Translations under genes and position numbers: made by a program
Assembly (NCBI RefSeq): GCF_004136635.1
Contig: NZ_NOIU01000001.1
Coordinates: 992,001 to 1,056,000, forward strand
DNA length: 64,000 nt
From: Rothia halotolerans
GTDB lineage: Bacteria; Actinomycetota; Actinomycetes; Actinomycetales; Micrococcaceae
Direction: 5' to 3'
Shown: piece after piece, positions 22,186 through 30,946 of the stretch
Layout: each line of letters starts with the position of its first letter
Numbering within the stretch: position 1 is the stretch's first letter
Notes under the pieces: generated by a model
Told to the model about the DNA's origin: nothing
The model's database searches: none
Seen by the model: the letters and a program-made list of their open reading frames with translations, nothing else

Positions 22186-23700
22186 ATGGCGGAGCGACGA
22201 CGCGGCTTGGGGCGAGGGCTTGGAGCCCTCATCCCGGCATCGACGGAAGACGAATCTCAGAACGCTGAAGCGGAGACCTCGACTGAACAGGGTGAAGGGG
22301 AAGCCGTGGTCAGCGTTTCACGTGAAACGGAGAAGAAGTCTTCCTCGAAGAAGGGAAAGGGAGGAGCCTCTTCATCCTCGGACAGCCTTCAGACCGCTAG
22401 CGCTTCTTCATCCGTTCAGCGGAAGACCTCCTCCAAGACCTCTTCGTCGAAGCAGAAAGCATCGAAGGGGAAAGGTGACGATCAGGAGGGCGCCGCTTCT
22501 TCGGTGTCGGCACGGGCGACTCCAGAGGGAGAGCCTGTCAAGAGTTCCACTTCCACTTCCTCCCGTTCCAGCTCCAAGAACGGCGGCACCCAGAGGCGAG
22601 CCGATATGGGGGCAGCTCTGAGGAAGAGCGGAGTCGGCCGCCGCCCCGTCGATTTCTTCTTCGAGCCCAGTGGGCCGGCTGAGGAAGCACAAGAGAGCGT
22701 CACATCTGAGATCGGGCAGGGTTCTGCTGGGGAGCAGACCGCGAAGACTCCTGCTATCGGGGAGAAAACGAAGGAGAGCGCCTCTCAGGCAAGCACTTCC
22801 TCTGATAAGGCCGCTTCCGTTTCACGTGAAACGGAGAAGCCGGCGGACGATCTCTCCAACGAGAACCAACTTGTGGCCGTGCCGGGTGCTCACTTCGGTG
22901 AAATCGGCGTGGATGAGATCCACCCCAATAGAAAGCAGCCTCGTCAGGAATTCGACGAGGATGAGATGCAGGAGCTGGTCCACTCCATTCGGGAGATCGG
23001 AGTTCTGCAGCCGATCGTGGTGCGCCGGAGCCGGGAGGAAGGGGACACCAAGTACGAGCTGGTCATGGGCGAGCGACGCTGGCGTGCTTCGCAGCGAGCG
23101 GAGATGGCGACCATCCCGGCTATCGTCCGCGATACGCAGGATGTGGACCTCCTGCGCGATGCCCTGCTCGAGAATCTCCACCGCAGTCAGCTGAATCCCC
23201 TGGAAGAGGCAGCGGCCTACCAGCAGCTGCTTCATGAGTTCGGTACGACTCAGGAGGAGCTCGCACGCCGTATCGGGCGCTCTCGCCCTCAGATCAGCAA
23301 TACCATCCGTTTGCTGAGGCTCCCGGCTCTGGTCCAGCGGCGTGTGGCCGCGGGCATTCTCTCGGCGGGCCACGCACGGGCGCTCCTCGTCCTGGAGGAC
23401 CCGGCGGCCATCGAGCGACTCGCACAGAGGATCGTCGCCGAGGGTCTCTCGGTTCGCGCGGTGGAGGAGATCGCACAGGCAGGGGAGACCCCGAAGAAGG
23501 AAAAGACTCGGAAGGCAACCCCTGCCAATCGTCATCATGAGCGTTTGGACTATATCGCCGATGCCTTCGCGGATAAGCTCGACACCAGCGTGAAGATCAA
23601 TCTGGGAGCGCGGAAGGGCAAGATGACCATCGAGTTCGCCTCGGTGGACGATCTGAACCGCATCATCTCCGTGCTGGACCCGGAGATCGAGAAGGACTGA
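22186..23700 (+). CDS. parB: Chromosome partitioning protein ParB
   Basis: This 504-residue CTP-dependent DNA clamp binds parS and spreads. The ATG at 22186 is chosen because AGGAG lies 5 nt upstream (an ATG at 22183 is only 2 nt away) and because [17 protein letters not shown] is the family start. An unusually long Ser/Lys-rich, probably disordered stretch (about residues 18-225) precedes the ParB/Srx domain. This domain carries the CTP motif GERRWRA (about 295) and [14 protein letters not shown] (about 329), followed by the parS-binding HTH and the C-terminal dimer domain. Two parS cores lie in the long stretch, both read as VSRETEK. Base composition is less GC-rich than in neighbouring genes. 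Confidence 0.95.
   Translation: MAERRRGLGRGLGALIPASTEDESQNAEAETSTEQGEGEAVVSVSRETEKKSSSKKGKGGASSSSDSLQTASASSSVQRKTSSKTSSSKQKASKGKGDDQEGAASSVSARATPEGEPVKSSTSTSSRSSSKNGGTQRRADMGAALRKSGVGRRPVDFFFEPSGPAEEAQESVTSEIGQGSAGEQTAKTPAIGEKTKESASQASTSSDKAASVSRETEKPADDLSNENQLVAVPGAHFGEIGVDEIHPNRKQPRQEFDEDEMQELVHSIREIGVLQPIVVRRSREEGDTKYELVMGERRWRASQRAEMATIPAIVRDTQDVDLLRDALLENLHRSQLNPLEEAAAYQQLLHEFGTTQEELARRIGRSRPQISNTIRLLRLPALVQRRVAAGILSAGHARALLVLEDPAAIERLAQRIVAEGLSVRAVEEIAQAGETPKKEKTRKATPANRHHERLDYIADAFADKLDTSVKINLGARKGKMTIEFASVDDLNRIISVLDPEIEKD
22315..22328. other. parS site 4 (inside parB)
   Basis: Exact GTTTCACGTGAAAC core, translated VSRET in the parB N-terminal linker. Confidence 0.92.
22819..22832. 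other. parS site 5 (inside parB)
   Basis: Exact GTTTCACGTGAAAC core, again translated VSRET, near the end of the parB linker. Confidence 0.92.
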
Positions 23701-23731
23701 AGCCGCTTCCCTCCATCCTCGGAGGGAACGA

Positions 23732-23773
23732 AGAAGGGGCCGCTCGTTTCACGTGAAACGAGCGGCCCCTTCT
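23732..23773. terminator. 42-bp perfect palindrome centred on parS, between convergent genes
   Basis: Positions 23732-23745 and 23760-23773 are exact reverse complements around the parS core. The element lies 31 bp after parB and 25 bp after trxA (opposite strand), so it fits a bidirectional terminator whose hairpin tip is the parS sequence. Confidence 0.8.
23746..23759. other. parS site 6
   Basis: Exact GTTTCACGTGAAAC core at the centre of the 42-bp palindrome between parB and trxA. Confidence 0.95.
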
Positions 23774-23798
23774 CCTTGAGGAAGCACGGTGTCCGGGG

Positions 23799-24125
23799 TT
23801 AGCCGAGGAACTCGGCGAACTCCTTCTCCAGCGCCGCCTTCGGCTTCGCGCCGACAGATGTCTTGGCGACCTCCCCGTCCTTGAAGACGTAGATGGCGGG
23901 GATCGAGGTGATGCCGTACTTCGCGGCAGTCCCGCCGTTCTCGTCGACGTTCAGCTTCACGACGTCGACCGAATCGGCGTGCTCCTCGGCGATCTGGTCG
24001 AGGATCGGGCCGACCATGCGGCACGGGCCGCACCATTCAGCCCAGAAGTCCACGATGACGGGACGATCACTCTTCAGCACGTCCTCCTCGAAGGACGCGT
24101 CGGTCACTGCTTTGGCGTTGCTCAT
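23799..24125 (-). CDS. trxA: Thioredoxin
   Basis: This 108-residue thioredoxin reduces protein disulfides in the cytosol. The active site WCGPC (Cys 32 and 35) and the cis-Pro region ([10 protein letters not shown]) are intact. ATG 24125 has GGAAAGGA upstream. It lies 21 bp downstream of trxB, so both form one operon with the reductase supplying electrons from NADPH. Confidence 0.96.
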   Translation of the reverse strand: MSNAKAVTDASFEEDVLKSDRPVIVDFWAEWCGPCRMVGPILDQIAEEHADSVDVVKLNVDENGGTAAKYGITSIPAIYVFKDGEVAKTSVGAKPKAALEKEFAEFLG

Positions 24126-24146
24126 GATGTTTTCCTTTCCTGGGAG

Positions 24147-25163
24147 TCAGAGGGATTCGAGGTAGTGCTGCGCGTCGATGGCGGCGACGCAGCCGGATCC
24201 CGCCGCGGTGATGGCCTGCCGGTAGGTGGGGTCGATGACATCGCCCGCGGCGAAGACGCCGGGGAGGGCGGTCTTGGAGGAGCGCCCCTGGACGGCGATG
24301 GTGCCCTCGGGTGTGAGCTCCAGCTGCCCCTTGACGAGGTCGGTCCGCGGATCGGAGCCGATGGCGACGAAGAGCCCCTCGACCTCGAGGCGCTGGGTCA
24401 GCCCCGAGCGCAGGTTCTCGATCTGCAGCGCCTCGGTCTTGTGCTCGCCCTCGATGCCCACCACGGCGGAGTCCCAGATGAAGGTGATCTTCGGGTGGTT
24501 CAGGGCGCGCTCCTGCATGATCTCCGATGCGCGCAGGGTGTCCCGGCGATGGATGATCGTGACGGAGGAGGCGAAAGTGGTGAGGAAGAGGGCCTCCTCG
24601 AGGGCGGAGTCCCCGCCACCCACGACCGCGATCGGCTTCTCTTTGAAGAAGAAACCGTCACACGTTGCGCACCAGCTCACGCCGTGACCGGAGAGCCGAG
24701 TCTCGTCCTCCAGGCCGAGCTTCCGGTACTCCGAACCGGTGGAGAGGATGACGGACTTGGCCAGGGTGACCGAACCGTCGTCGAGCGTGATCCTCTTGAC
24801 CTCGCCGGACAGGTCCACCTCCGCGACGTCCTCGTACCGGACGTCGGCGCCGAAGCGCTCGGCCTGCTGCTGCATGTTGGCCATGAGCTCCGGCCCCTGG
24901 ATGCCCTCGATGAACCCGGGGTAGTTCTCCACCTCCGTGGTGGTCATCAGATCGCCGCCGGCGGCCACCGAGCTGGCGAAGACCACCGGGCGGAGGTTGG
25001 CGCGCGCGGTGTAGACGGCCGCGGTGTAGCCGGCGGGGCCGGAGCCGACGATCACGACGTCGTGGATCGTGGCATCGCCGTCCTGCTCGGTCCGGGGTGC
25101 GGCCTCATCCTGCGGCAGGTTGAGGAGCGGGGCGGATGCCGCGGAGAACACGCTGTCGGTCAA
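24147..25163 (-). CDS. trxB: Thioredoxin-disulfide reductase
   Basis: This 338-residue flavoenzyme passes electrons from NADPH through FAD and the CATC disulfide (Cys about 165 and 168) to thioredoxin. The FAD-binding GSGPAGYTAAVYTARA and NADP-binding VVGGGDSALEEA motifs and the C-terminal GVFAAGDV are present. The start is TTG 25163, with AAAGG upstream. The N terminus is about 30 residues longer than in E. coli. A -10-like TATTAT (minus strand, 25290-25285) lies about 120 bp upstream. Confidence 0.95.
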   Translation of the reverse strand: MTDSVFSAASAPLLNLPQDEAAPRTEQDGDATIHDVVIVGSGPAGYTAAVYTARANLRPVVFASSVAAGGDLMTTTEVENYPGFIEGIQGPELMANMQQQAERFGADVRYEDVAEVDLSGEVKRITLDDGSVTLAKSVILSTGSEYRKLGLEDETRLSGHGVSWCATCDGFFFKEKPIAVVGGGDSALEEALFLTTFASSVTIIHRRDTLRASEIMQERALNHPKITFIWDSAVVGIEGEHKTEALQIENLRSGLTQRLEVEGLFVAIGSDPRTDLVKGQLELTPEGTIAVQGRSSKTALPGVFAAGDVIDPTYRQAITAAGSGCVAAIDAQHYLESL

Positions 25164-25602
25164 GGGGAGCCTTTCGGTCGTGGCCGTCGACGGCCGGGGT
25201 GGTGCGGGCCGGGCTCCGCTGCGGTGCGGAGCCCGAGGGCTTTATGGGTCTATGGGTCTATGGGTGAGAACCTGCCCGTGGATCATAATATTCCGGCGGT
25301 CCAGCGGTGTGCGGACGGGCGAGGGAGCGGCCTCGCGCCTTCTGGGGTGCGCGGTGGTCTCACGGGGCAGAGGGCGGCAGAGCGGGCTGCGCCAGCACCG
25401 ATACGTGGGCCGGACGAGAACGCTCGAACGAGGCGAACGGGGACGGAAGAGCAGGCTGCGCGGCACGCGAACGGTGGAGCAGACCGCGAGAGAGCCCTCG
25501 AGCGGTGCGCGGGGACTCCGGAGGACCGGCGGGGACGTGGAGCGGGACGAAAGAAGCCGGAGAAGAGGAGCAGACGGGGCGGCCGAGCGGGCCGGGCCCG
25601 TC
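25164..25602 (-). other. trxB upstream region
   Basis: This 439-bp gap lies between the pseudokinase stop and trxB. It contains a hairpin GGGCTCCGC/GCGGAGCCC (25211-25234), a short tandem repeat (25243-25266), and a TATTAT -10-like element on the minus strand. The rest is purine-rich with no supported gene. Confidence 0.5.
25243..25266. repeat. Short tandem repeat, 8-bp unit x3
   Basis: TATGGGTC, TATGGGTC and TATGGGTG follow one another directly in the trxB leader region. Confidence 0.75.
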
Positions 25603-27000
25603 CTAGTCCACCGAGATCTCGGCGATCCGCAGCCCGTAGCTGTACCCGGCGATGGGCTCGCTCAGCTGGGGCGCCTCGGTGAAGTACACGATCACGTAGG
25701 AGGCGTCCTGGGAGCCGGCATCCTCGGAGAGCTCGACCGTGGTCGAATCCCCCTGGAAGGAGCCCGTGCCCGCCTCGGTGGCGCCGTCGATGCTCGGGGA
25801 GTCGTTCGTGTAGATGGTGAAGTGCCCGCCGCTGCCGCCGTCCTGCTGGATGGTGACACTCGAGACCTCTGCCGGGGAGTCCAGCTGAACCGCGAGGCCG
25901 ACGCCGGGGACCAGGTTGCCGAAGGAGGCCGAGGCGAAGCCGTAGCTGCTCCAGGAGGTGGCCGGGTCGCCGTCGGTCGCCTCGCCGAGGGTCCCGTCCT
26001 GGTCGGCCATGAAGCCGGCGTTGCCCGGCACGACGCGGCTGATGCCGGAGATCTCGGGATCCGCCCCCTGCTCGTCCTCGGTGGCGGAGGGGGACGCGGA
26101 GGGGCTCGACGTCGTGCTCCCCTCCGCAGAGCTGACCGTGCCGCTGGGGGAGGGCTCACCGCCGAAGCCCGCGACCAGCGAGCCGAGCCGGGTGAAGCCG
26201 AAGATCACCAGCGCCACGAGCAGGACGATCACCACGGCCGCGGTGATCCACAGCCCGCCGCCGGGACGACGACGCCGCCGGGGCGGCTCCTCCTCGTCCT
26301 CGTACGCCGCGCCGGGGACGAACTCGTCCTCCTCGCGCTCGTAGCGGTTGTCGCCGTCGTAGCCCTGGTCCAGCCCCTGGAAGGCGGCTCCCGCACCGGC
26401 CGCCGTCCCCGCGGCGCCGCCCGAGGCGTCGGATGCGGCGCGGTCGAAGAGCGTGCCCTCGCCCGAGCCCGCGCGGGGCTGGCGCTGGGCGGGCGGCTCC
26501 TCGCCGAACTCCTCGTAGTCGGCCTCGGTCCACGGCTGGACCGCCGGCATCGGCCCGGTGTCCCCCGAGCGGCCGGAGACCGCGTCCTGGGGGGAGGTGT
26601 CGGGGCCGAGCTGCTCGTAGTCGGCGTCGGTGGCCGCTGTGCTCGAGCCGAAGATCTCCGTGCCGAGCCCCTCCGGGTCCTCGGTCTCGAAGTCCTCGGT
26701 GAGCAGGAGGTCCAGCAGCTCGTTGGCCGGCGCGTGCGAGGTGATCAGGTAGGTGACGTCCTCGGACTGGCCGAGGTCCAGGATCTGGAGCGTCCCGGCG
26801 CGGGGCCCGGCGGCGACGTCGCGCGCGTGCTCGATCAGCATGTCGCTGTGCGTCGGACTCGCCACCAGGATCGAGACCCGGCGCCCCAGCACCTGGTCGC
26901 GACCCTCCAGGACCTGGTCCTGGGCCGCCGTGGCGACGACCTGGGTGGTCACTTTGTAGCGCCCACCGAGGACGGCACCTAGCTGAATGGCCTGCGTCAA
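25603..27000 (-). CDS. Truncated pseudokinase-like membrane protein
   Basis: This 465-residue protein resembles the cytosolic pseudokinase and extracellular tail found fused to MurJ in mycobacteria, here as a separate gene. The N-terminal 90 residues look like a degenerate kinase N-lobe (GGRYKVTTQVV, then ASPTHSDML) without a catalytic loop or DFG. An acidic linker follows, then one membrane helix (about residues 246-275) and a C-terminal discoidin-like domain (about 320-465; ATDGDPATSWSSYGF). TTG 27000 follows GGGAGGA. It lies 74 bp downstream of murJ, so it is probably in the same operon and may recruit regulators to MurJ. Confidence 0.72.
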   Translation of the reverse strand: MTQAIQLGAVLGGRYKVTTQVVATAAQDQVLEGRDQVLGRRVSILVASPTHSDMLIEHARDVAAGPRAGTLQILDLGQSEDVTYLITSHAPANELLDLLLTEDFETEDPEGLGTEIFGSSTAATDADYEQLGPDTSPQDAVSGRSGDTGPMPAVQPWTEADYEEFGEEPPAQRQPRAGSGEGTLFDRAASDASGGAAGTAAGAGAAFQGLDQGYDGDNRYEREEDEFVPGAAYEDEEEPPRRRRRPGGGLWITAAVVIVLLVALVIFGFTRLGSLVAGFGGEPSPSGTVSSAEGSTTSSPSASPSATEDEQGADPEISGISRVVPGNAGFMADQDGTLGEATDGDPATSWSSYGFASASFGNLVPGVGLAVQLDSPAEVSSVTIQQDGGSGGHFTIYTNDSPSIDGATEAGTGSFQGDSTTVELSEDAGSQDASYVIVYFTEAPQLSEPIAGYSYGLRIAEISVD

Positions 27001-27074
27001 GAGTCCTCCCGCGCCTGATGTTCGGTCAATGTCTGTTCCGATGATACCGGGATGCTACCGGCGCGTACCGTCAG

Positions 27075-28721
27075 TCATCTCCCGAATCGCGCTCTGATCG
27101 GGGCCATCAGCCCGGAGAGCTCGCGCACCCGGAAGAGCTTCAGGGCACCGAGGTAGACGACCCCCATCACGGCCAGGCCCAGCAGCGCGGTCAGCATGCC
27201 GTTGATCGGGCCGCCCCAGGGGAAGCCCTCCGGCGAGGAGCCGCCCACCAGCTGGAGGACGACGTAGCCGACGACGCCGGCCAGTATCGCCGCCAGCGAG
27301 ACCCTCAGATGCGTCTTGACGATGCTGGCGACGTCGTAGTCCCCGAGCCACCTCTTCAGGGCCCGGTGGTAGAGCAGCGTCGAGAAGACGTTCATGAAGA
27401 CGTACAGGGCGGCCACGTAGAACGCGACGTACTGCGCCGGCGCGAAGGCGAGGACGAGCGCCCCCAGCGCGATCGTGATCAGCGCCGAGAGGACCTGGAC
27501 CACCAGCGGGGTCCGGGCGTCCTCGGAGGCATAGAACATGCGCCCCATCATGAAGGCGATGGTCAGGAACGGCCCGCCGAGCGCGATCACGGTGACGAGC
27601 TGGCCCATCACCGCACCCGCCCCCGGCTCGCCGCCGCTGAACATCATGCCCACCGGGCCGGCGTAGACGATGAGGGCGACGGCGCAGAAGATCGTCGCGA
27701 CCGAGGCGATCCTCAGCCCCTGGGAGAGCGAGGAGATCATCCCGGAGTGGTCGCGGTCCCCGGCGGAGTAGGCCATCCGGTTGAACAGCACCGTCGCGAT
27801 GGACAGGCCGATCACCCCGTGGGGCAGCTGGTAGAGCATCGTCGAGTAGTCGAGCAGGGCGGGGCCGGCCACCGCCTCGCCGGTCCTGGCCACGATCTCC
27901 TCGCGGGCGCCGGTCGCGGAGGAGGCGACCTTGGTGAGGAACAGGAAGGAGAGGTTGGCGATGATGCCGGTCGCCAGCGTCCAGCTGGCGATCTTGGCCG
28001 CCGTCGAGAGCCCGATGCCGCGCCAGCCGAGCTTCACGCCCAGCCCCAGGCGGAGCCGCTTGAGGGGGAGGAAGAGGATGAGGGCCTGGGCCGCGACCCC
28101 GACCGTCGCCATGCCGGCCAGCCAGAAGGTCTGCCCGCCGGTCCAGTTCTCCATCGAGTGGCCGGCGCTGGCGTTGGTGCCGTACATCCAGATGAAGACC
28201 AGCAGGGCCGCGATGGCGACGACGTTGTTCAATGCCGGTGCCCACATATACGCGCCGAAGGCTCCGCGGGCGTTGAGGATCTGGCCGACGACGGTGTAGA
28301 GGCCGTAGAAGAAGAGCTGCGGGAAGCACCACAGGGCGAAGGTGACGCCGAAGTCGATCTGGTCCTGGGTCCAGTTGGTCGAGACGACCGTGATGATGGG
28401 CCGGGCCAGCAGCACGACCGCCGTGGTGAGCACGGCGAGGCCGATCACCGCCAGCGAGAGCAGCCGGGAGATGTAGTCCGCGCCGCCGTCGGGGTTCTTG
28501 GTGGCCTTGATGATCTGCGGGACCAGCACCGCGTTGAAGACGCCGCCGGCCACGAGCACGTAGATGAGGTTCGGCAGCTGGTTGGCCAGCTGGAAGATGT
28601 CACCGGTGGTCTGCGCGCCGATGGCGGTGGCGATCAGGAGGGCCTTGACGAACCCGAGCACCCGGGAGACCAGGGTCCCCGCGGCCATGATGACGCTGGA
28701 GCGCGCACCGGTTGATGCCAT
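27075..28721 (-). CDS. murJ: Lipid II flippase MurJ
   Basis: This 548-residue polytopic protein of the MOP superfamily moves lipid II across the plasma membrane for peptidoglycan synthesis. About 14 hydrophobic segments are visible. The N terminus (GTLVSRVLGFVKALLIATAIG) is the MviN signature region. ATG 28721 is used. The upstream Nudix gene stops 61 bp away. Unlike the mycobacterial protein it has no attached kinase-like domain; that function lies in the next gene. Confidence 0.93.
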   Translation of the reverse strand: MASTGARSSVIMAAGTLVSRVLGFVKALLIATAIGAQTTGDIFQLANQLPNLIYVLVAGGVFNAVLVPQIIKATKNPDGGADYISRLLSLAVIGLAVLTTAVVLLARPIITVVSTNWTQDQIDFGVTFALWCFPQLFFYGLYTVVGQILNARGAFGAYMWAPALNNVVAIAALLVFIWMYGTNASAGHSMENWTGGQTFWLAGMATVGVAAQALILFLPLKRLRLGLGVKLGWRGIGLSTAAKIASWTLATGIIANLSFLFLTKVASSATGAREEIVARTGEAVAGPALLDYSTMLYQLPHGVIGLSIATVLFNRMAYSAGDRDHSGMISSLSQGLRIASVATIFCAVALIVYAGPVGMMFSGGEPGAGAVMGQLVTVIALGGPFLTIAFMMGRMFYASEDARTPLVVQVLSALITIALGALVLAFAPAQYVAFYVAALYVFMNVFSTLLYHRALKRWLGDYDVASIVKTHLRVSLAAILAGVVGYVVLQLVGGSSPEGFPWGGPINGMLTALLGLAVMGVVYLGALKLFRVRELSGLMAPIRARFGR

Positions 28722-28782
28722 GTCGTATATGCCCTATCCGTGATAAGCCGTGGTCTTCCCCGGGGGCCGGGCCTCCCCGGTC

Positions 28783-29283
28783 CTAGATCTGATGAATGAT
28801 GTATTCCCGGGCGATGTCCGCGATCCGGCGCTCGTTGGGGAAGGAGAGCCTGCGGCCCAGGTCGTCGATGTCGACCCACGCGACGTCTATGGCCTCGTGG
28901 TCGGGGTCCTTCTCGGTGGTCAGGTACCCTCCGGTCGCCTCGAGCAGGAAGTGGTGGACCGTCTTGTGGACCCGGTGACCCGAGACGGTGAACCAGTAGT
29001 CGATCGACCCCAGCGGGGCGAGCATCCGGCCCTCGATGCCGGTCTCCTCCTCGATCTCCCGGCAGGCGGCCTCCTCGTGCCCCTCCTCGCCCTCGGGATG
29101 GCCCTTGGGCAGGCACCACTCGAGCCGTCCGCCCCGGTTGATGCGGGCGATGATCGCGACGGGGTGCCCGGGGGTCTCGAGATCGACGACGATGCCCCCG
29201 GCGGAGACTTCTTCCACCGTGGGCAGAGACGAAGCGGGCGTGAACGCCCGCTTCTTCGGTGCCCTGGGTACTGGAAAAGTCAT
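28783..29283 (-). CDS. Nudix hydrolase
   Basis: This 166-residue cytosolic hydrolase of nucleoside diphosphate-linked substrates has a complete Nudix box: GHPEGEE with its C-terminal part REIEEETGI (about residues 62-84). ATG 29283 (MTFPVPRAP) is chosen because TAAAAT ends 7 nt upstream, giving a leaderless transcript; an in-frame ATG at 29292 overlaps that -10. It is divergent from cca and upstream of murJ. The substrate cannot be assigned. Confidence 0.88.
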   Translation of the reverse strand: MTFPVPRAPKKRAFTPASSLPTVEEVSAGGIVVDLETPGHPVAIIARINRGGRLEWCLPKGHPEGEEGHEEAACREIEEETGIEGRMLAPLGSIDYWFTVSGHRVHKTVHHFLLEATGGYLTTEKDPDHEAIDVAWVDIDDLGRRLSFPNERRIADIAREYIIHQI

Positions 29284-29290
29284 ACCGTCC

Positions 29291-29296
29291 ATTTTA
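29291..29296 (-). promoter_or_regulatory. Leaderless -10 of Nudix gene
   Basis: TAAAAT on the minus strand, preceded by TG, ends 7 nt before ATG 29283. Confidence 0.5.
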
Positions 29297-29419
29297 CAGA
29301 GTTCCTCTGCCGGTCGCGCTCCGCCCTCCCCCGGCGGGGTCGGGCGCCTCCGGCCGGGCGTCCGGCAGCGCGGGGCCGGGCCCTCGCCCCCGGCGGTTTT
29401 CTGGCACGATTGAACGACC

Positions 29420-30850
29420 ATGGTTAACCTCTTTGACAGTTCAGCGATACACCCCGCGGCCCTCGAGCTGGGCCGCCTCTTCGAGTCCGCGGGCTTCGAG
29501 CTCTCCCTCGTGGGGGGACCGGTGCGGGACCTCTTCCTCGGCTCGCAGGCGCTGGACCTCGACTTCACCACCAACGCGACGCCGGACGAGACCCTCGCGG
29601 TGGCCCGCGGCTGGGCGGACGCGCACTGGGAGATCGGCCGCGACTTCGGCACCATCGGCCTGCGCCGGGGGGACGCGATGATCGAGGTGACCACCTACCG
29701 CGCCGAGGCCTACGACCCCGACTCCCGCAAGCCCTCGGTGGCCTTCGGCAGGAAGCTGGAGGACGACCTCTTCCGGCGCGACTTCACCATCAACTCCATG
29801 GCCCTGCGCCTGCCCTCCCTCGAGCTGGTGGACCCCTACGGCGGCATCAGCGACCTCTCCGCCGGCATCCTCAGGACCCCCGGCCGCCCCGAGGACTCCT
29901 TCTCCGACGACCCGCTGCGGATGATGCGCGCCGCCCGCTTCGCCTCCCGGCTGGACATCGATCCGGCGCCCGAGGTCGTCGCGGCGATGGAGGAGATGGC
30001 GGAGCGCATCGGGATCATTTCCGCCGAGCGGGTCCGGGACGAGCTGGTGAAGCTCATCAACGGGAGGAACCCGCGCCGCGGCGTCGACCTCATGGTGGAC
30101 ACCGGGCTGGCCGACCGCGTGCTGCCCGAGATCCCCGCCCTGAAGATGGAGATGGACGAGCACCACCGTCACAAGGACGTCTACCAGCACTCGTTGACGG
30201 TGCTCATGCAGGCCGCGGACCTGGAGACCGACGCCGAGGGCCCGGTCCCCGGCCCCGACTTCACCCTGCGCTTCGCGGCCCTGATGCACGACGTCGGCAA
30301 GCCCGCGACCCGCCGGGTGGAGCAGGGCGGCGCGGTCAGCTTCCGCCACCACGACGTCGTCGGCGCCAAGCAGGTCAAGAAGCGGATGCGCGAGCTGCGC
30401 TTCGACAACGAGACGATCAGGAACGTCGCGCGGCTGGTCGAGCTGCACATGCGCTTCTACGGATACGGCGACGCCGGGTGGACCGACTCCGCGGTGCGTC
30501 GCTACGTGCGCGACGCCGGCGACCAGCTGCAGCGGCTGCACCGCCTGACCCGCTCGGACGTGACCACGCGGAACAAGCGCAAGGCGCAGCGGCTGGAGTT
30601 CGCGTACGACGACCTGGAGCGCCGGATCGAGGAGCTCTCCGCCCAGGAGGAGCTGGAGGCCATCCGCCCCGAGCTGGACGGCCGGGAGATCATGGAGATC
30701 CTCGGCATCCCGCCGGGCCCCGAGGTGGGGGAGGCGTACAACCACCTCCTCAACCTCCGCCTGGACGAGGGGACCCTGGGGCACGACGTCGCCGTGGAGC
30801 GCCTGCGGGCGTGGTGGGCCGAGCGCGCCCGAGCGGAGCCTGGCAGTTGA
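29420..30850 (+). CDS. cca: CCA tRNA nucleotidyltransferase
   Basis: This 476-residue class II enzyme adds or repairs the CCA end of tRNAs, needed here because the two tRNA genes in the window do not encode CCA. The GGPVRDLFLG and DLDFTTNATP motifs (catalytic Asp pair) and RRDFTINSMAL lie in the first 120 residues. An HD domain is visible in the middle (HHRHKDVYQHS, then LMHDVGKP). ATG 29420 is used; the ribosome site is not evident. Confidence 0.94.
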   Translation: MVNLFDSSAIHPAALELGRLFESAGFELSLVGGPVRDLFLGSQALDLDFTTNATPDETLAVARGWADAHWEIGRDFGTIGLRRGDAMIEVTTYRAEAYDPDSRKPSVAFGRKLEDDLFRRDFTINSMALRLPSLELVDPYGGISDLSAGILRTPGRPEDSFSDDPLRMMRAARFASRLDIDPAPEVVAAMEEMAERIGIISAERVRDELVKLINGRNPRRGVDLMVDTGLADRVLPEIPALKMEMDEHHRHKDVYQHSLTVLMQAADLETDAEGPVPGPDFTLRFAALMHDVGKPATRRVEQGGAVSFRHHDVVGAKQVKKRMRELRFDNETIRNVARLVELHMRFYGYGDAGWTDSAVRRYVRDAGDQLQRLHRLTRSDVTTRNKRKAQRLEFAYDDLERRIEELSAQEELEAIRPELDGREIMEILGIPPGPEVGEAYNHLLNLRLDEGTLGHDVAVERLRAWWAERARAEPGS

Positions 30851-30885
30851 CCCGGAGCCCCGTGTGTTTCGGGGCCGGGGTTTCG
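30851..30885 (+). terminator. Terminator after cca
   Basis: GCCCCG pairs with CGGGGC across TGTGTTT, extended by CCGG/CCGG, and is followed by GGTTTC, immediately after the cca stop. Confidence 0.55.
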
Positions 30886-30946
30886 GAGAGGAAGCGGCGG
30901 ATTGATAGCGTCGTGGGACAGTATTCCCGTCCACGATGAGGTACGC

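Noticed and set aside
25270-25600. Coding potential in the trxB upstream gap
   Set aside because: Frames on both strands are Arg/Gly-rich, lack start signals and show no family resemblance.
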